From: Medicago truncatula
Lineage: Eukaryota > Streptophyta > Magnoliopsida > Fabales > Fabaceae
Reading direction: 5' to 3'
DNA length: 64,000 nucleotides
NCBI RefSeq assembly: GCF_003473485.1
Contig: NC_053049.1
Span: 10,416,001-10,480,000 of the forward strand
In this document: positions 25,005-37,434 of the stretch, in pieces
Position numbering within the stretch: the stretch's first letter is position 1
Layout: every line of letters begins with the position of its first letter
Notes under the pieces: generated by a model
What the model saw: only the letters and a program-made list of their open reading frames with translations
Databases searched by the model: none
Told to the model about the DNA's origin: nothing
Position numbers and translations under genes: made by a program

Positions 25005-27650
25005 ATTTCCAAGGCGAAATTCTTGAAATCAAACACTTGATGTTGGATTTGCACGGCTTTAGAACAAAATTTGCTTTTCCCATCTCCTCTGTTTTGATGG
25101 TCTGATCTTGTAATTGAGCGATTGTATTGAGATTTTGTAGTGATTAATAGTCTAATAGTCACTAAACTATATTACAAAGTGGCCCTGTAATTTAAGTGTA
25201 ATAATAAGGCTATGTTGATCACTGATATGAAAATTTGTTTGACTGCTTACTGCACTGCATTATGAGTGGAAATTTTAGCATTGAGCGATGTATTAAAACA
25301 TGGTTCGGAATAAAGTAGCTAGTTTTCTTGATTATGTTACTAGGACTTGGAAAGAATTAGAAAAAACTATAATATGACATCATAATCATGGTGTTGTCTT
25401 GCTAGATCTAGAAAGAATTTTATCATCAGAGCTATCTTGCAAGGGGTTGCAGAACTGTTCTTTGACTTGTAGAATGTTGTGCTTTCTTTTGATGTTTCAA
25501 AAGGGATAGATGAGTTTAAGGTTCTGTCTATGGTGAGAGATCGGCGCATACCACAGTGGTTTGTTGTCAAAAGCGATTGTGCTAAATGGTGCACGGGCAG
25601 AGAGAGCTGATGGTACATGTCCTGCTTACGGAGCTCACAGGGCTACAATTTTGGGTTTTGTTCTTTGCTAATAGCTTCCTCCTGCGACCTTAAACAGCCA
25701 TAAGACACCTTCATCTTGCAGCTTCCTTGTGAGTCACAAAGCTGCAGCAGCGAACGCCACTGTAACCAGAAAGTTACTTGGATTTTGGTTTGGGGATGTG
25801 ATGGTGGTGAGACTTGGGTTGAGGATTGGGAATGTGATGATTGGAAGCGAAGGCCGAAGCCAAAACCTTACAGAAACATGGGCCAAACATGTTGCTCAGT
25901 TCTCAAGCAAATTGAAAACATTTTTAGCAGTTGCTTACTTACCCTTGCACAAGGAAGTTATACATACTAATTTCGCAATGGTGGCAGTATTTGCTTATGT
26001 AATTTATATATCTTATTTCACCATCTATCTGCCTTGGTCCTATTAATATTTTCAATGAAACTTTTACATTTTTCAATAGTTGCTGATGAGGAATACATAG
26101 TTTCCGCAAATCTGCAAAGATGGTTGGTTATTTAGATCAAATTAGTGACTTGCTGACGTGGTCCTAACTCCTATATAGGTATAGATCCAAAAGGACTAGA
26201 ACCCACCTAAGCCAATGGACCAGGAATCTTCCTTAGATCAGTAGGATCTGATTCTGTAACCAGCAGTGGTTTATCATGTGGATTCCCAATTAAATCAGTA
26301 AGAATGCTACCTCCAGTGATCAAAGAAAAAATGTACTTTTATTTTTTTTGAAGTTTAAAATTGAAAATCTATAGGCTGATAAAAAACAAAGCTGCAGAAC
26401 TTATCTTGAATATAATCCATGCTAACCATATCGTGTTTGATGAAGAAAATTGGAAAGCACAACAAATTAGAGCAAAGAGTGTGACTACTTGACTGATATG
26501 TATTCTGTCTTAAATCTTCACATGCTGTAAACGGTAAGTGATTACGCTATCAAATTAGATAAAGCTACCTTTTATCTTATGGGATTTGAAAAATACAAAA
26601 CAACATTAAGAGGAGCAGGGTATATAAAACTATATGAATTATAGTGTGTATTTAATATATTATGTTGAGTTTAATTACTATACCGACAGTGTAAATGTAT
26701 TTCACACATGCATCCAACGATGTGTTGTCACGTTAATTAATGAACACTCATATGTTTTCATATTCATTGATTGACAGGACAATATATCATTAAATGCACA
26801 TGTAAAATAATTTTACAATGAATCTTTAAATGGTAGTAAACAATTTTAAATCATAATTTCAAATTTGATTATATTAGAATAGAGGGAAGCAAAGTACTTA
26901 GAAAGGGAAGTGCACGTTTTATAACGAAGTGTGTGTAATTCAAATATCTTGTATAAGAAGGGGAGTGTTATTCTCTCTCTCCCTCTCTCTCTCACACACA
27001 TAAATTATATGAGTAATAAAAGTATTCAATTTGGAGCTTCATTAAGTGGTTTAAAAATTAAAAACAAAAGTATTTAACTAGGTAATTTCTGGGAAAAAAA
27101 GGGAGAGCAAAGTAAAGCAAAATTTGCAATGGAGCATTCAAGCATGTATTTTTTGCCTTAATACAAAATTCAGAATACATGAAGAAGAACAAGGTTTTGA
27201 GTTTTGACGATTGTAGTTCTGAAAATTTAATTTGCACAGAGACACATATGAGACATAGAGGATTATATTAGTTAAAATTGAACAAAAGTATTACTTATTG
27301 TTTCCCCCTAAATTTGCTGGAGCCTGGAAGGTAAAAAGTGCATCAATCTAAATCCTCTTACACCAAAATTGGCTGAATTTACAATATCCAAAATATAGCA
27401 TTATTTGTTTATAAATATAGCATCCATGAAAAAACCACAAATACAATATGAGGTTTACATGCATCATTCCCTTGATCATCTACACCCTTCAAATCTTTAT
27501 ACCATAAATCCCTTGCGCAGCCATAACAATTCCACTAAATTTTCTCCATTGATCTTCTCTCATGTAAAAGAAATCTAAACAAGATAAAAGAACATAATCA
27601 ATAACCCAGACAACATTACAACAGTCAATGATTTTCCAATCACATGAAAC
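25005..27650. other. intergenic between SAT and NRAMP
   Basis: 25100-25170 repeats part of the SAT intron (see findings). Overlapping open frames at 25716-26046 match no family I know and lack a gene context. The rest is AT-rich, with a CT-rich microsatellite at about 26970-26998. Confidence 0.4.
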
Positions 27651-29893
27651 ATGGACACTCAATCACAACAACATCATAAAAAAGATTTCGTTGAATTAGA
27701 AGGAGAACAAAACCGGCTGCTACAATCCGAAGAATGCGAGAATATACCATTGTCAACACCGTCGTCCTCTTTGTCAACATCTTTGGACGATGGAAACAAA
27801 GAGGACTATGTGTATGCGGCGAAGGACAAGGTTCATATTTTTGACTTAGAGTCAAATGGCAACACCACCGGGTCAACGATTGTACCACCATTTTCATGGA
27901 AGAAGCTCTGGCTCTTCACGGGGCCAGGGCTTCTAATGAGTGTGGCATTTTTGGATCCAGGAAACATAGAAGGAGACTTGCAAGCCGGTGCGATTGCAGG
28001 GTACTCGTTGCTTTGGCTTTTAATGTGGTCCACCATAATGGGGCTCCTCATACAACTTTTATCGGCGAGGCTTGGTGTTGCCACGGGGCGCCACTTGGCG
28101 GAGCTTTGTAGGGAGGAATATTCCAATTGGGCTAGGCTACTTTTGTGGTTCTTAGCTGAGTTGGCTTTGATTGCTGCTGATATTCAAGAGGTTATTGGTA
28201 GTGCTATTGCTCTTAAGATTCTTAGCCATGGACTTCTTCCCATTTGGGCTGGTGTTATTATCACAGCCTTTGATTGGTAAGCTAAACATGTTTGTTTCTT
28301 GAACAATACTACATTACATGTTTGTGAAACTGAGGGGTTAAAATGCATTTAAACTTTAATAATAAGGTTGGTGAAAATTGTAACAAAAAAATAAATTAAA
28401 GGATGGTGAAAATGAATGAATGATATAGTTTTGCCTAAGTTTGATTTTGTTCTTTTTGTTGAACAGTTTCTTCTTTCTATTTTTGGAGAATTATGGAGTT
28501 AGGAAGTTGGAAGGTGTTTTTGCTATTTTCATTGGAACTATGGGTCTTTCCTTTGCATGGATGTTCTTTGATACAAAGCCAAGTGAAGAAGAACTTCTTA
28601 TGGGTACAAATTTATCACACTATATGTAGTTCGAGCACATACATTTTTATAAACTTATTTTCAATGAAGCGCACACACACCAGACATGATACTAATAATA
28701 ATTTTCAATAAAACATGTGTTGTTGTCATGTTTGTGTCGGATACTGACACATATCAGACACCAAATACGTCTCCAAACTAAAGTGACGGTGCTACGTTAT
28801 TTCCAATACTAGTACATTTATTTAACATATTTAATACTTCCTTGTAGGTCTTTTGATCCCAAGAGTTAGCTCAAAAACGCTTCGTCAAGCAGTGGAAATT
28901 GTAGGATGTGTTATAACTCCACATAATGTGTTTCTTCATTCAGCATTAGTACAATCAAGAGACATTGACATCCGTAACAAAGGCCAAGTTCAAGAGGCTC
29001 TAAATTACTACTCAATTGAGTCCTCAATAGCACTATTAATCACCTTAGTAATAAATCTATTTGTGATAACCGTTTTTGCTAGAGTATTCTATGATACTGA
29101 ACAAGCCAAAGACATAGGATTAGTAAATGCAGGACAATATCTTGAAGAAAAATATGGTGGAGGGTTCTTTCCAATTCTTTATATTTGGGGTATTGGTTTA
29201 TTAGCAGCTGGTCAAAGTAGCACAATTACTGGTACCTATGCTGGTCAATTTATAACTGAGGGATTTTTAAAATTGAATATAAAAAAATGGTTAAGGGCAT
29301 TGATCACTAGAAGTTGTGCTATTGTTCCAACTATGATTGTAGCAATTGTTTTTAATACTTCAGAAGGTTCATTGGATACTTTGAATGAATGGCTTAATGT
29401 GCTTCAAGCAATACAAATTCCTTTTGCACTTATTCCTCTTCTTACTTTGGTGTCTAAAGAAGAGGTCATGGGGACATTCAGAATAGGGCCTATAGTAGAG
29501 GTAAGTTATTAATCTAAAATATAGTTAGTTTTTATTTGAAATTCTTATACTTTGGTGTTTAAAAAATCAAAGGTAATTAAATAATTTTAGACAAAACTTT
29601 GAGTTCTAAATGATCAAAAATTATTCAAGAGTATGAGTATATTTAACTTTATAAATTTTGTGATGCAGAGGGTGGCATGGACAGTGGTGGTACTTGTGAT
29701 AATGCTTTATGGATATATGTTATTAGATTTCTTCCTCTCAGAAGTGAAGGGACTATTGTTTGGATTTTTAGTCTTCCTTTGTGCAACAGCATGGATTTCA
29801 TTTATTGCATTTCTTCTAAAACATAGTGGTGCTATTTCTTCTATCTTGGCCAGATCTCCAAATTCTGAAGGCTTTTCTCTTGCAGGAGATTAG
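27651..29893 (+). CDS. NRAMP: NRAMP divalent-metal transporter, four exons
   Basis: Exons 27651-28276, 28467-28603, 28848-29500 and 29669-29893 join in frame to 546 residues. Four exons and about 510-550 residues match the plant NRAMP2-5 type. The soluble N-terminus (about 80 residues) is Ser-rich. TM1 has the metal-binding motif DPGN. The conserved transport signature [14 protein letters not shown] is intact, as is [11 protein letters not shown] near TM10. In TM6 the usual MPHN is TPHN (Thr codon 28916-28918), replacing the Met that donates a sulfur ligand to the metal. Members move Fe2+ or Mn2+ across plasma or vacuolar membranes by proton symport; which one here is not predictable. No stops or frameshifts. 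Confidence 0.92.
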
Positions 29894-30034
29894 GGCACCA
29901 AATCCATATCTTTTTTTTGGTGATGATGATGTGAATATATAGAAATGGTAGCTTTTGTTTTTTCATTCTTAAACCTATCATTTTTAAATAGTCAATTTTG
30001 GTTGTTTGTAATTTTTTATTTACCATGTTATTAG

Positions 30035-30190
30035 TCGGTGACTAATTGCCGTCGAAAAATTTATGGAGCATAAGAGGTGGTCCGAACGGAATTTTCTCTA
30101 TATACAAGAGTCCGTGGTCGAACTCTTGACCACTTGTTTAAGAGACACACATTTCTTACCACTTAAGATAAATCTATTATCAGTTAATTT
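30035..30190 (-). repeat. SINE-like tRNA-derived fragment
   Basis: On the minus strand an A-box-like TATCTTAAGTGGTAAG is followed about 35 nt later by a B-box-like GTCAAGAGTTCGACCAC. Too degenerate to be a tRNA gene. No clear target duplication. Confidence 0.4.
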
Positions 30191-30660
30191 GTAATTTTTA
30201 GTGCATCGGATGCAGTAATTGATGAAACAAAAAAGGAAAATTTTGCATTAAAATGAGCACTTTTATACTTTTAAGAGTTTGACTATCCATTTTTTAAGAA
30301 AGTTTTATCATATTTGCTTCCTTAACCAGTATCCTGAAACATTAGTTAACATTTTTCTTTTTTTTTAAATACAAATGACTGCCTTTTCTAAAAATGAAGT
30401 AGTCATAAATTATACCCAAGAGGTAGGATGATGTTAGAGTTACTCGTGACAAAATTATGACAAAAAAGAAGAATACGTGTTTGCAATTCAATTTGATCGA
30501 TTTTGTGATAATTTTTTTTTATCTAATTTTCTTTTTTAAGAATAAAAAATGTAAATAATCTTTTTTTATCTAATCGAAATTTAAAGATTAAAATAACATG
30601 TTATTCAGTTAGATTTGAATTGTGTCTTTAAAAAAACTGATTCAATCTTAGTTGAATTAT

Positions 30661-30875
30661 TTAGTTACAGTTATCATGACCAGTGGAATCATCCTCTCTT
30701 TTGTATGAGTGTTCACTTGTATTAGTGTTTCTCTATTTTGTTTTATTTTTTGGGAGGTGCTGCTTTGTTAGGCAACTTGTTCTTGTATATACTCTTGGGT
30801 GGTTTGTCTTTTGTACGCCTTGTACGGAATAAATCACGTTGTTAATATCATATCTTATTTTAGTTTGTTCAAAAA
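30661..30875 (+). mobile_element. 215-bp 5'-truncated LINE-like retroposon
   Basis: A perfect 17-bp target duplication (AATCTTAGTTGAATTAT) at 30644-30660 and 30876-30892 flanks it, and the 3' end is TTTGTTC plus a short A run. The insert resembles a LINE 3' UTR (T/G-rich, CTTGTACGGAATAAA). Non-coding. Confidence 0.75.
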
Positions 30876-30879
30876 AATC

Positions 30880-31500
30880 TTAGTTGAATTATGAAAAATA
30901 TAGTATTATTTGTTTATTTCAACGCATTATCTTTTATTGATTAATAGATATATGCCCATACCAAATCATTTTAGACTATTAATAGTGTTAGTCATATGTA
31001 TTATTTGACGGTATACAAAGAATTAGCATTAGCTTAGAATTACCACATAATGTATGGAACAAAAACGATTGTAAAATAAAAACCATAACAATGATATGCA
31101 AATGTTTTCTTATAACCCATATTTAATTTTACATTTATATAATTATATGAATAAATTAAAGTACATTTTAAAATAGGATAATGTTTCACATTATGTACTA
31201 CTCCCATGTGAGAGTGTGTGAAAGTGAGTTTCTTATGTGTGTGGGGACCACATGGACACATGTCACAATTGTGTATGGGTGTATAAGTGGCACATGCCAC
31301 CTAAGATGATCTATGTATCATTACTCTTAAAATATTTCTTTATTAAACACATTTAATGTTATATCTGTATCAGGGTCATCATGAACCAATATCATCACCC
31401 TAGTTTAATTATGAAAAATATAGCATTATTTATTTATTTCAACACATTATCTTTTATTGATTAATAGATATATGCCCATGCCAAGTCACATGAATACTAT
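30880..31500. repeat. pair of about 90-bp direct repeats
   Basis: 30886-30978 and 31402-31494 share ATTATGAAAAATATAG(T/C)ATTATTT and ATTATCTTTTATTGATTAATAGATATATGCCCAT. The spacer of about 425 bp is non-coding. It could be the trace of a segmental duplication or of a decayed element. Confidence 0.6.
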
Positions 31501-31796
31501 ATTGATTTTGTGGCGTTGATGTGAATTTTAGGGGGGTGTATTGGATTAGAATTTTAAAGGATAATTTTTGTTTAAAAAAGTCTTGAGGATTTTAAAAGAC
31601 TTTGCAAGATTTTGATGACTTTGATGATTTTAAAAGACTATTAAGGATTTCAATGGATTTAATTCATAAGATTTTAAAGGATTTGAAATGATTTTATGGA
31701 TTTCAAGAGATTTCAACAGATTTTATGAATTTTAAGAAATAATTGAAAAAAATATCATAACACATCCTCTTTCATAAAATCTCAATAAAGATTCTT

Positions 31797-32055
31797 ATTT
31801 ATTTTATTTTATTTTTTACGGGAGAGCTAGAGCTACAAAATCTCAATAAAGACTCTTTTATTTATTTTATTTTATTTTTTACGGGAGAGCTAGAGCTAGA
31901 GAGAGAGAGTGAAGGAATCAGAGAGAGAGGGAGAGAGAGGTTTTTTACGGGAGAGCTAGAGAGAGAGAGAGAGAGAGAGAGAGAAGGGGAGGGAGAGAGA
32001 GGAGAGGAAAAGAGAGAGTAAGAGAGAAGGGAGGAGAGAGAGGGAAAGATAGTAA
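31797..32055 (+). repeat. GA-rich polypurine tract with tandem ACGGGAGAGCTAGAG units
   Basis: Three near-copies of TTTTTTACGGGAGAGCTAGAG (about 31815, 31876 and 31942) lead into a largely uninterrupted GA tract from about 31895 to 32055. Repeats of GAGAGA are binding sites for plant BPC/GAGA factors, but no gene lies within about 1.5 kb. Confidence 0.75.
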
Positions 32056-32790
32056 AAAATCTTAAAAGAAAAAAAAATCCTAATAAATCTCATGTTTTCA
32101 TGAAAGATTTTTTCATGCTAAAATTTCACTAGAAAATCCCACAAAATCCATCAAAATCTGATTTATTAAACAATCCTTCGAAATTTGAATGATTCTGAAT
32201 ACCACTAGACTTTTCTTAAGTGATTAAAAGTCTTGATTGAATATCACAAGAATTTTTTAAAATGACAAAGAATCTTGATTGAATAACATAAGATTTTTTT
32301 TTAAAATGGTTTAGTACTTTTTCTGATTTAAATGAAGCAACTTAATCGGGTCAAATTTATTTGTACTTTTTCTTCTATTTTTTAAACAAGAAAAGGCTAG
32401 TTTTCTAACTAATTAATGAAGCGTAGAAGTGATAGAATTGGCTTCTGTAGCTAATTACTAAACCACCACGAAAGCAAACACCATAAATGAATTCCAACAG
32501 AAAGCATTTGCCACCACGAAATGCATTAAATGAATAGTAGTAGTACGTGTTTATTTTTGGTTTACATAATTATTATTCGAGAATTTTTAATTAAATTTCT
32601 AAATTTATGCATAAATTGATAATTAAATATTTGAACTTCCTTCAAAAAAAATATCTGAACTAAATATTCAAGTCTATAAATCGTTTAACAATTTTTATTT
32701 AAGCCCGTAAATATTTAAACATTTTTAATTGAATCATAAGTTTAGGATCCTATCCTCAAATTATTTATAAAAGTTTAGAGATCTCATGAT

Positions 32791-33674
32791 TTTCTTTTAA
32801 GTAAATGAGGTGCAAATTGCGAGCCATATACAACACTTTAAATGAATCAAAATAAAAAGTACAAAAGGTTGGGACATAAAATCTGACTAAGTCTTAATGA
32901 AAGGAAAAAAAAAAAAAAAAAACTCAAAAGGGTAATACGGATCAAGCCAAAGAGAGAAAGAAACCACAACTAGACAATCAGACATGTAAGTACAAATATG
33001 GAGCAAAATAATCAGCCACCACAAGCACAAACCAAGAAACTCGTGTATTGTCGCAAAACCAAATTGAAAAATAATAAAAATAAAAAGTGGTGTGTGAACC
33101 GCCGGGAGCACGAATCTAGGTTTAAAAAATAGTGAATGAACCTGATCACCAACATGGAAATATATCCACACACCTACAACTCACTAGATCGAAAGATGAC
33201 GCAGATAAGATAACAATGCACAACAAATCAGCACGGTGGAAACACACTACTGACAAATGAGGAAACACAACCGTTTGAACCAATTCCAAATCCACCTACA
33301 CGGTGGAGACAACCAAAAACAGTGAACATATCACAACCAGCCACTCGGAAATTGCACACCCACCACACCACCCTGAAAATGAAATATTGAACCAACACAA
33401 CCCATGTGAATGACGACACACCTTACATGACGACTACGGAAGAAGAAATTGTGGTTAAGCAACATAGATCGTCGAAAGATAAGAGTAAAAGCCCAAAGGG
33501 AGCTTCTTCAAAAACAAAAAAAAGTAATCCCAAAGGGGTGAAAAGATGATGTGAAGGAAGGACCTCTTCAAACCACCATGCACCAAGTCTGCATCGTGAA
33601 GAAAAGAGCTTGGAATTGGAGGAAGAGAGACATCGTGGTGTTTAGGGTTTTAGAGAGAAGTCAGGGAGGAAGTC
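32791..33674 (-). mobile_element. about 880-bp retroposon, minus strand
   Basis: A 20-bp direct repeat, AAGTTTA(G/A)AGATCTCATGAT, with one mismatch flanks it at 32771-32790 and 33675-33694. Read on the minus strand it starts like a transcript leader (TCTCTCTAAAACCCTAAACACC) and ends in an A-rich run (AAAAGAAA). No convincing protein; the open frames inside are T-rich and unrecognised. Resembles the larger insert at 47969-49171 in style. Confidence 0.65.
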
Positions 33675-33769
33675 AAGTTTAAAGATCTCATGATGATTTT
33701 TTTTTTTTTTTTTAATTTAGAAATATAATTACAATTTATTGACTTGTTTAAGACTAGATGAATGAACTA

Positions 33770-33860
33770 TAGAGTAGTTAAACCTTGACCGGGGTTTGAA
33801 CCTTGAACATTACATATTTTATATATTTGTCCTTACCAACTGAATTATGTTCAGAGGACA
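33770..33860 (-). repeat. tRNA-derived SINE-like fragment
   Basis: On the minus strand AATTCAGTTGGTAAGGAC (A box) precedes AAGGTTCAAACCCCGG (B box). No acceptor-stem pairing or anticodon arm could be read, so it is a SINE or tRNA relic rather than a tRNA gene. Confidence 0.5.
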
Positions 33861-34249
33861 GTAATAATTAAACTAATCTCGGTCATTTTCATAACGAAGA
33901 CCAATTAATTCTTCTATTATCATAATAAAATCGTGAGATACTAATTTCTCCACTATATAAAACTGTTTAAAGATTAATTTAGATATCATATTTTGTTATA
34001 ATTGAATTGGGCAACAACCAACTGTGAAGACTAAATTAAATATTTATTCTGGTTTAAAAGAGTACAAATGTTCAATTTGTGTTTGACATAACACACTGAT
34101 AAATACGTTAATGTGAAAGAGCGATGAGTCACCATTTTCTTGATATAATGTGGCTCTGTAAGCTCTTTTTGATTTTCAACAATAATATTATTATGGATAC
34201 ATTATGTGTTTTCAAGATTCAACGGGTTAATTTTTGTTCGAGAAATCAA

Positions 34250-34631
34250 ATTATTCTCCTTCCACCGCCACCATTCTGGAAGCCGAAACTCTGGATTTAT
34301 TGGAAGCTTTCAAAGTGGCAATTTTGAATGGAATGCATTATGTTCTATTTGAAACGGATTCCAAGATTTTATAGGACCATTGGCTATCAACAACTCTGAC
34401 TCTCCTATGAATGTGTTTCGTGATCTTGTATTTCAACGTAGAAGTCTCTTATTAAATAGAAATGACTTTATAATGTCTTATTTTTGGAGGCAAACAAATA
34501 AGGTTACTCATAGTATTGCTAGCGCATCTTTATCTCATCCTAACCCCTATATTTTTCATGATGTAACAACTTCTTTGTACATGTTAATTTGGAATGAAAT
34601 GAATTAGCTTTGCTTTTGCTAAAAAAAAAAC
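34250..34631 (+). pseudogene. 3' end of a LINE: RNase H-like domain plus A tail
   Basis: ETLDLLEAFKVAILNGMHYV and LFETDSKIL carry the E...D spacing of an RNase H fold. A stop at about 34371 and a frame change follow, then YFWRQTNKVTHSIASASL and LIWNEMN, the typical C-terminus of plant LINE-associated RNase H domains. After the stop comes TTTGCTTTTGCT and an A run (34621-34631). 5'-truncated and dead. Confidence 0.7.
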
Positions 34632-35876
34632 ATTTTATTTAATATACTCACTAAATTCATTTTTAATTTTGATTTTATTTGTATTTTTTAAAGTGTAGTG
34701 CAATCTTAATTATTAATTTTTTAATATATTATTTTTTGTTAATTATTGCAAAAAAAAAAGTATAATAAATAATTTTTTTATAGAAAAATACATAATAAAT
34801 AATTAAAAATATTATAAGCGACATATACATATTTCTACCGAAATAATAAAATTGATTTATCTCGGGATGTGTAAAAAGTCACACAACTAAAATGAATGGA
34901 ATGTATATATTAGTACTCCTGCACCCCATATAGGTTGATCCATCTTGTCCTAAAATGAATGAATCTTTGAATTTTTAAAACACTATTTTTTCTTTCAATC
35001 AGGTCTCTAATTAATAATATATTCTCACTCTTAAGTTAATGTCTTCAATTTTACACAATTTTAGTTTGTGTTAACCCACGTTTCTCAGTGGAAGGAGATC
35101 ATGGTAATCTGGAGTTCGTCCGAAGGAAAGAAAAGTTTAGACAAAAATTGTTCTCCCTAAAAATTGAACTCAGATCTAAGTAAAATGAGAAGTTGTGGTG
35201 GGCCATAAAGGAGAGAAGCATGGCAAACAAATCCGAATGAGACTCAAAATTAATGGGGAAGAACTAATTTAACTGGATGCAGGTGCAGAGAAAATCCAAA
35301 TTTAAAAACGGGGCGAGTCAAGGGAAGGTGATACCCGCCCCGACCCAACCCAGCCACCATCTGACGTACTTACATATACTATATTACCCTTATATTTACT
35401 AACATTAGTACCCATTTACCCTTTAAATGGTACACTATTGCCCTTTGATTATTTTTTTTAAAATATATGTTGTGATTTGATTTTAGTTAAATGATAAAAT
35501 TTAATGACTGGTCTTTGAATTTGTTAAGAAATAAACCGAGGAGATTCGTAGACACACTTTATTTGAAAAATTTACCGTTTATAGGTTTAAGGGTGGAAAA
35601 ACCCATCCCTGTTAGGGGTGGATGTCCAATAATCATCCTCGACATGGTTTGGGTTAGGGGTGGGTATTTAAAATCTGTCTCGTCTCGCCTTGTTACCATC
35701 CATAAGGTGAGCATCACTGATTAGATCATTATGTTGGGCTAAGAGCAATTATACAAGTGAGTTGAATACCACTTCATCACCTAAGACCTCAAGACATTTC
35801 TCCTGTTCCCAGTGGCGTAGCCAAGATTTCTATAGAGCCTTGGCGAAAAAATTATCTCAAATTCACATGTGACATA

Positions 35877-35887
<11 letters not shown>
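34632..35887. other. intergenic, no gene seen
   Basis: AT-rich; includes a possible SINE trace at about 35060-35120 (B-box-like GGAGTTCGTCC). 35735-35815 resembles 37225-37305 (CTAAGAGCAA, GTTGAA.ACCA..TCATCACC), suggesting scattered copies of one repeat. Confidence 0.4.
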
Positions 35888-35890
<3 letters not shown>

Positions 35891-35930
<40 letters not shown>

Positions 35931-36209
35931 CCTTCGTCCCTATATCTAAGCACCCGTTTGATTTTGTTTTTGTCCCTTAATATAAACCCCTTTTCAAATT
36001 ACTAGATGCATTTATTTATTTTTTCCTAAACATATCCCTAATTAATATTATTATCTTGTCTTGAAATACGAAAAGTCAAATTTAATACACATACAAACAA
36101 ATGACAATTTCGTAATATTAACACACAAAACAAACATTAATTACATTGACAACTTTTCTTAATAAATGTGAAAAATGAAATGGGTGCATACAATAAGGGA
36201 CGGAGGGAG
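35891..36209. mobile_element. Stowaway-type MITE next to an (AC)n tract
   Basis: An (AC)n run (35891-35927) abuts CTCCCTTCGTCCCTATAT at 35928. The other end is GGGACGGAGGGAG at 36197-36209, giving inverted Stowaway/Tc1-mariner ends and a 282-bp element. The TA target site is hidden in the AC and AT microsatellites on each side. Another Stowaway-like end (ACTCCCTCCGGTCC) starts near 36630 without a visible partner. Confidence 0.75.
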
Positions 36210-36969
36210 TATATATATATAGTCATATATCGAAATAAAAGAAGTTCGTTATTTCTTCAACAAAAGTACAATTTAAAATAAGAGAGATGAAATATAATCT
36301 TCCAACGGATGTTGTCAACACCGACAATATCAAAGCCAACTCAATGAGTTTGTAGACCAATGGAAATACCAAATGTTTCTCAGTTTGAAGAACTTCTGTT
36401 GTTTCCTTTTGCTTTGTAATACTTAATTTGTTTTGGTACGCGGTACAAGTTTTGGTATGCGGTACACAACTCTTGAAAAATTAGGTTTGTTGGGGGTATA
36501 CATACTCAGTAGATTATTTGGGTTCGCGGTACGTTCAAATATACTAATCGATACATTATTAATGAAAACAATTAGTTAGGAAAATAATTATTTACTTACA
36601 AACATTAAAGTACAGGAGTAAAAATATTACTCCCTCCGGTCCTATTTATAAAAAACAATTTACTTTTTAGATTAATTGAATAACTAATGTATATGGTCTA
36701 TATTCTAAACCAAATACATAAATTGTTCAATGTATCTAAACCAAATACATAAATTATTTACTTTTTTCATTATCTCTCCTTTCTTCCAACTTCCAATTGA
36801 TCATATAATGGAAGCCGGATCTATAATACAACCCGAATTTGCCTCTTCAGAACCTCTCTCAAATTGAAACACGAATCTAATATACAACCCAATTTGCCTC
36901 CCCTGTTTTTCATTATCTCTCGTCTCTTGACTATGATTGTGAGTTTACCCAATATATATTTTTTTAACT

Positions 36970-37320
36970 GTGTTAATCGGCTTTTGGGTTGAACCTAATG
37001 TGAAGAAATTATCGATTGAGCCCGGGCGAGTGCCCGGAGTCGCCGGGCGGTGTAACCACCACTGCCTGTTCCCCATCAAGTCTAACCAGAGTTGGGACAC
37101 ATGGGTGGGGGGTCCTCACTTTACGCTAAGAACAATCACACAACATCTCTCCCAATCTCCATCAAGTTGAGTCAGAGCTCTAATATCATTGTTGGACAAT
37201 GAGGGAGAGCCTCACCGAGTTAAATCATCACATTAAGCTAATAGCAACCACCTAACTAAATGTGTTGAACACCATATCATCACCAAAAACCTTAAAACAT
37301 TATTGGTCCTCTCACTTATA
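36970..37320. repeat. unclassified repeat copies
   Basis: 37076-37145 and 37158-37260 share CATCAAGT(C/T)..(A/G)..CAGAG and CTAAGAACAA/CTAATAGCAA blocks, so this looks like diverged tandem copies of a dispersed repeat. A GC-rich island, GAGCCCGGGCGAGTGCCCGG, at 37018-37037 stands out. Confidence 0.35.
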
Positions 37321-37434
37321 TGTTGTTCAACCTCAACCCCTCCGATCAATGTAAGACTTTAACTTACACTTGAGACTTGACATATCACAACAAAATGAAT
37401 CACTCACAACAAAATGAATCATTCATCAAGAGAT

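Noticed and set aside
25716..26046. Overlapping open frames of 84 and 105 codons between SAT and NRAMP
   Set aside because: No recognisable motif, competing frames over the same bases, and no splice or promoter context. Possibly a decayed gene fragment, but unsupported.
32887..33419. Hydrophobic minus-strand frames that could be read as membrane proteins
   Set aside because: T-rich low-complexity frames inside a retroposon, with no family features.
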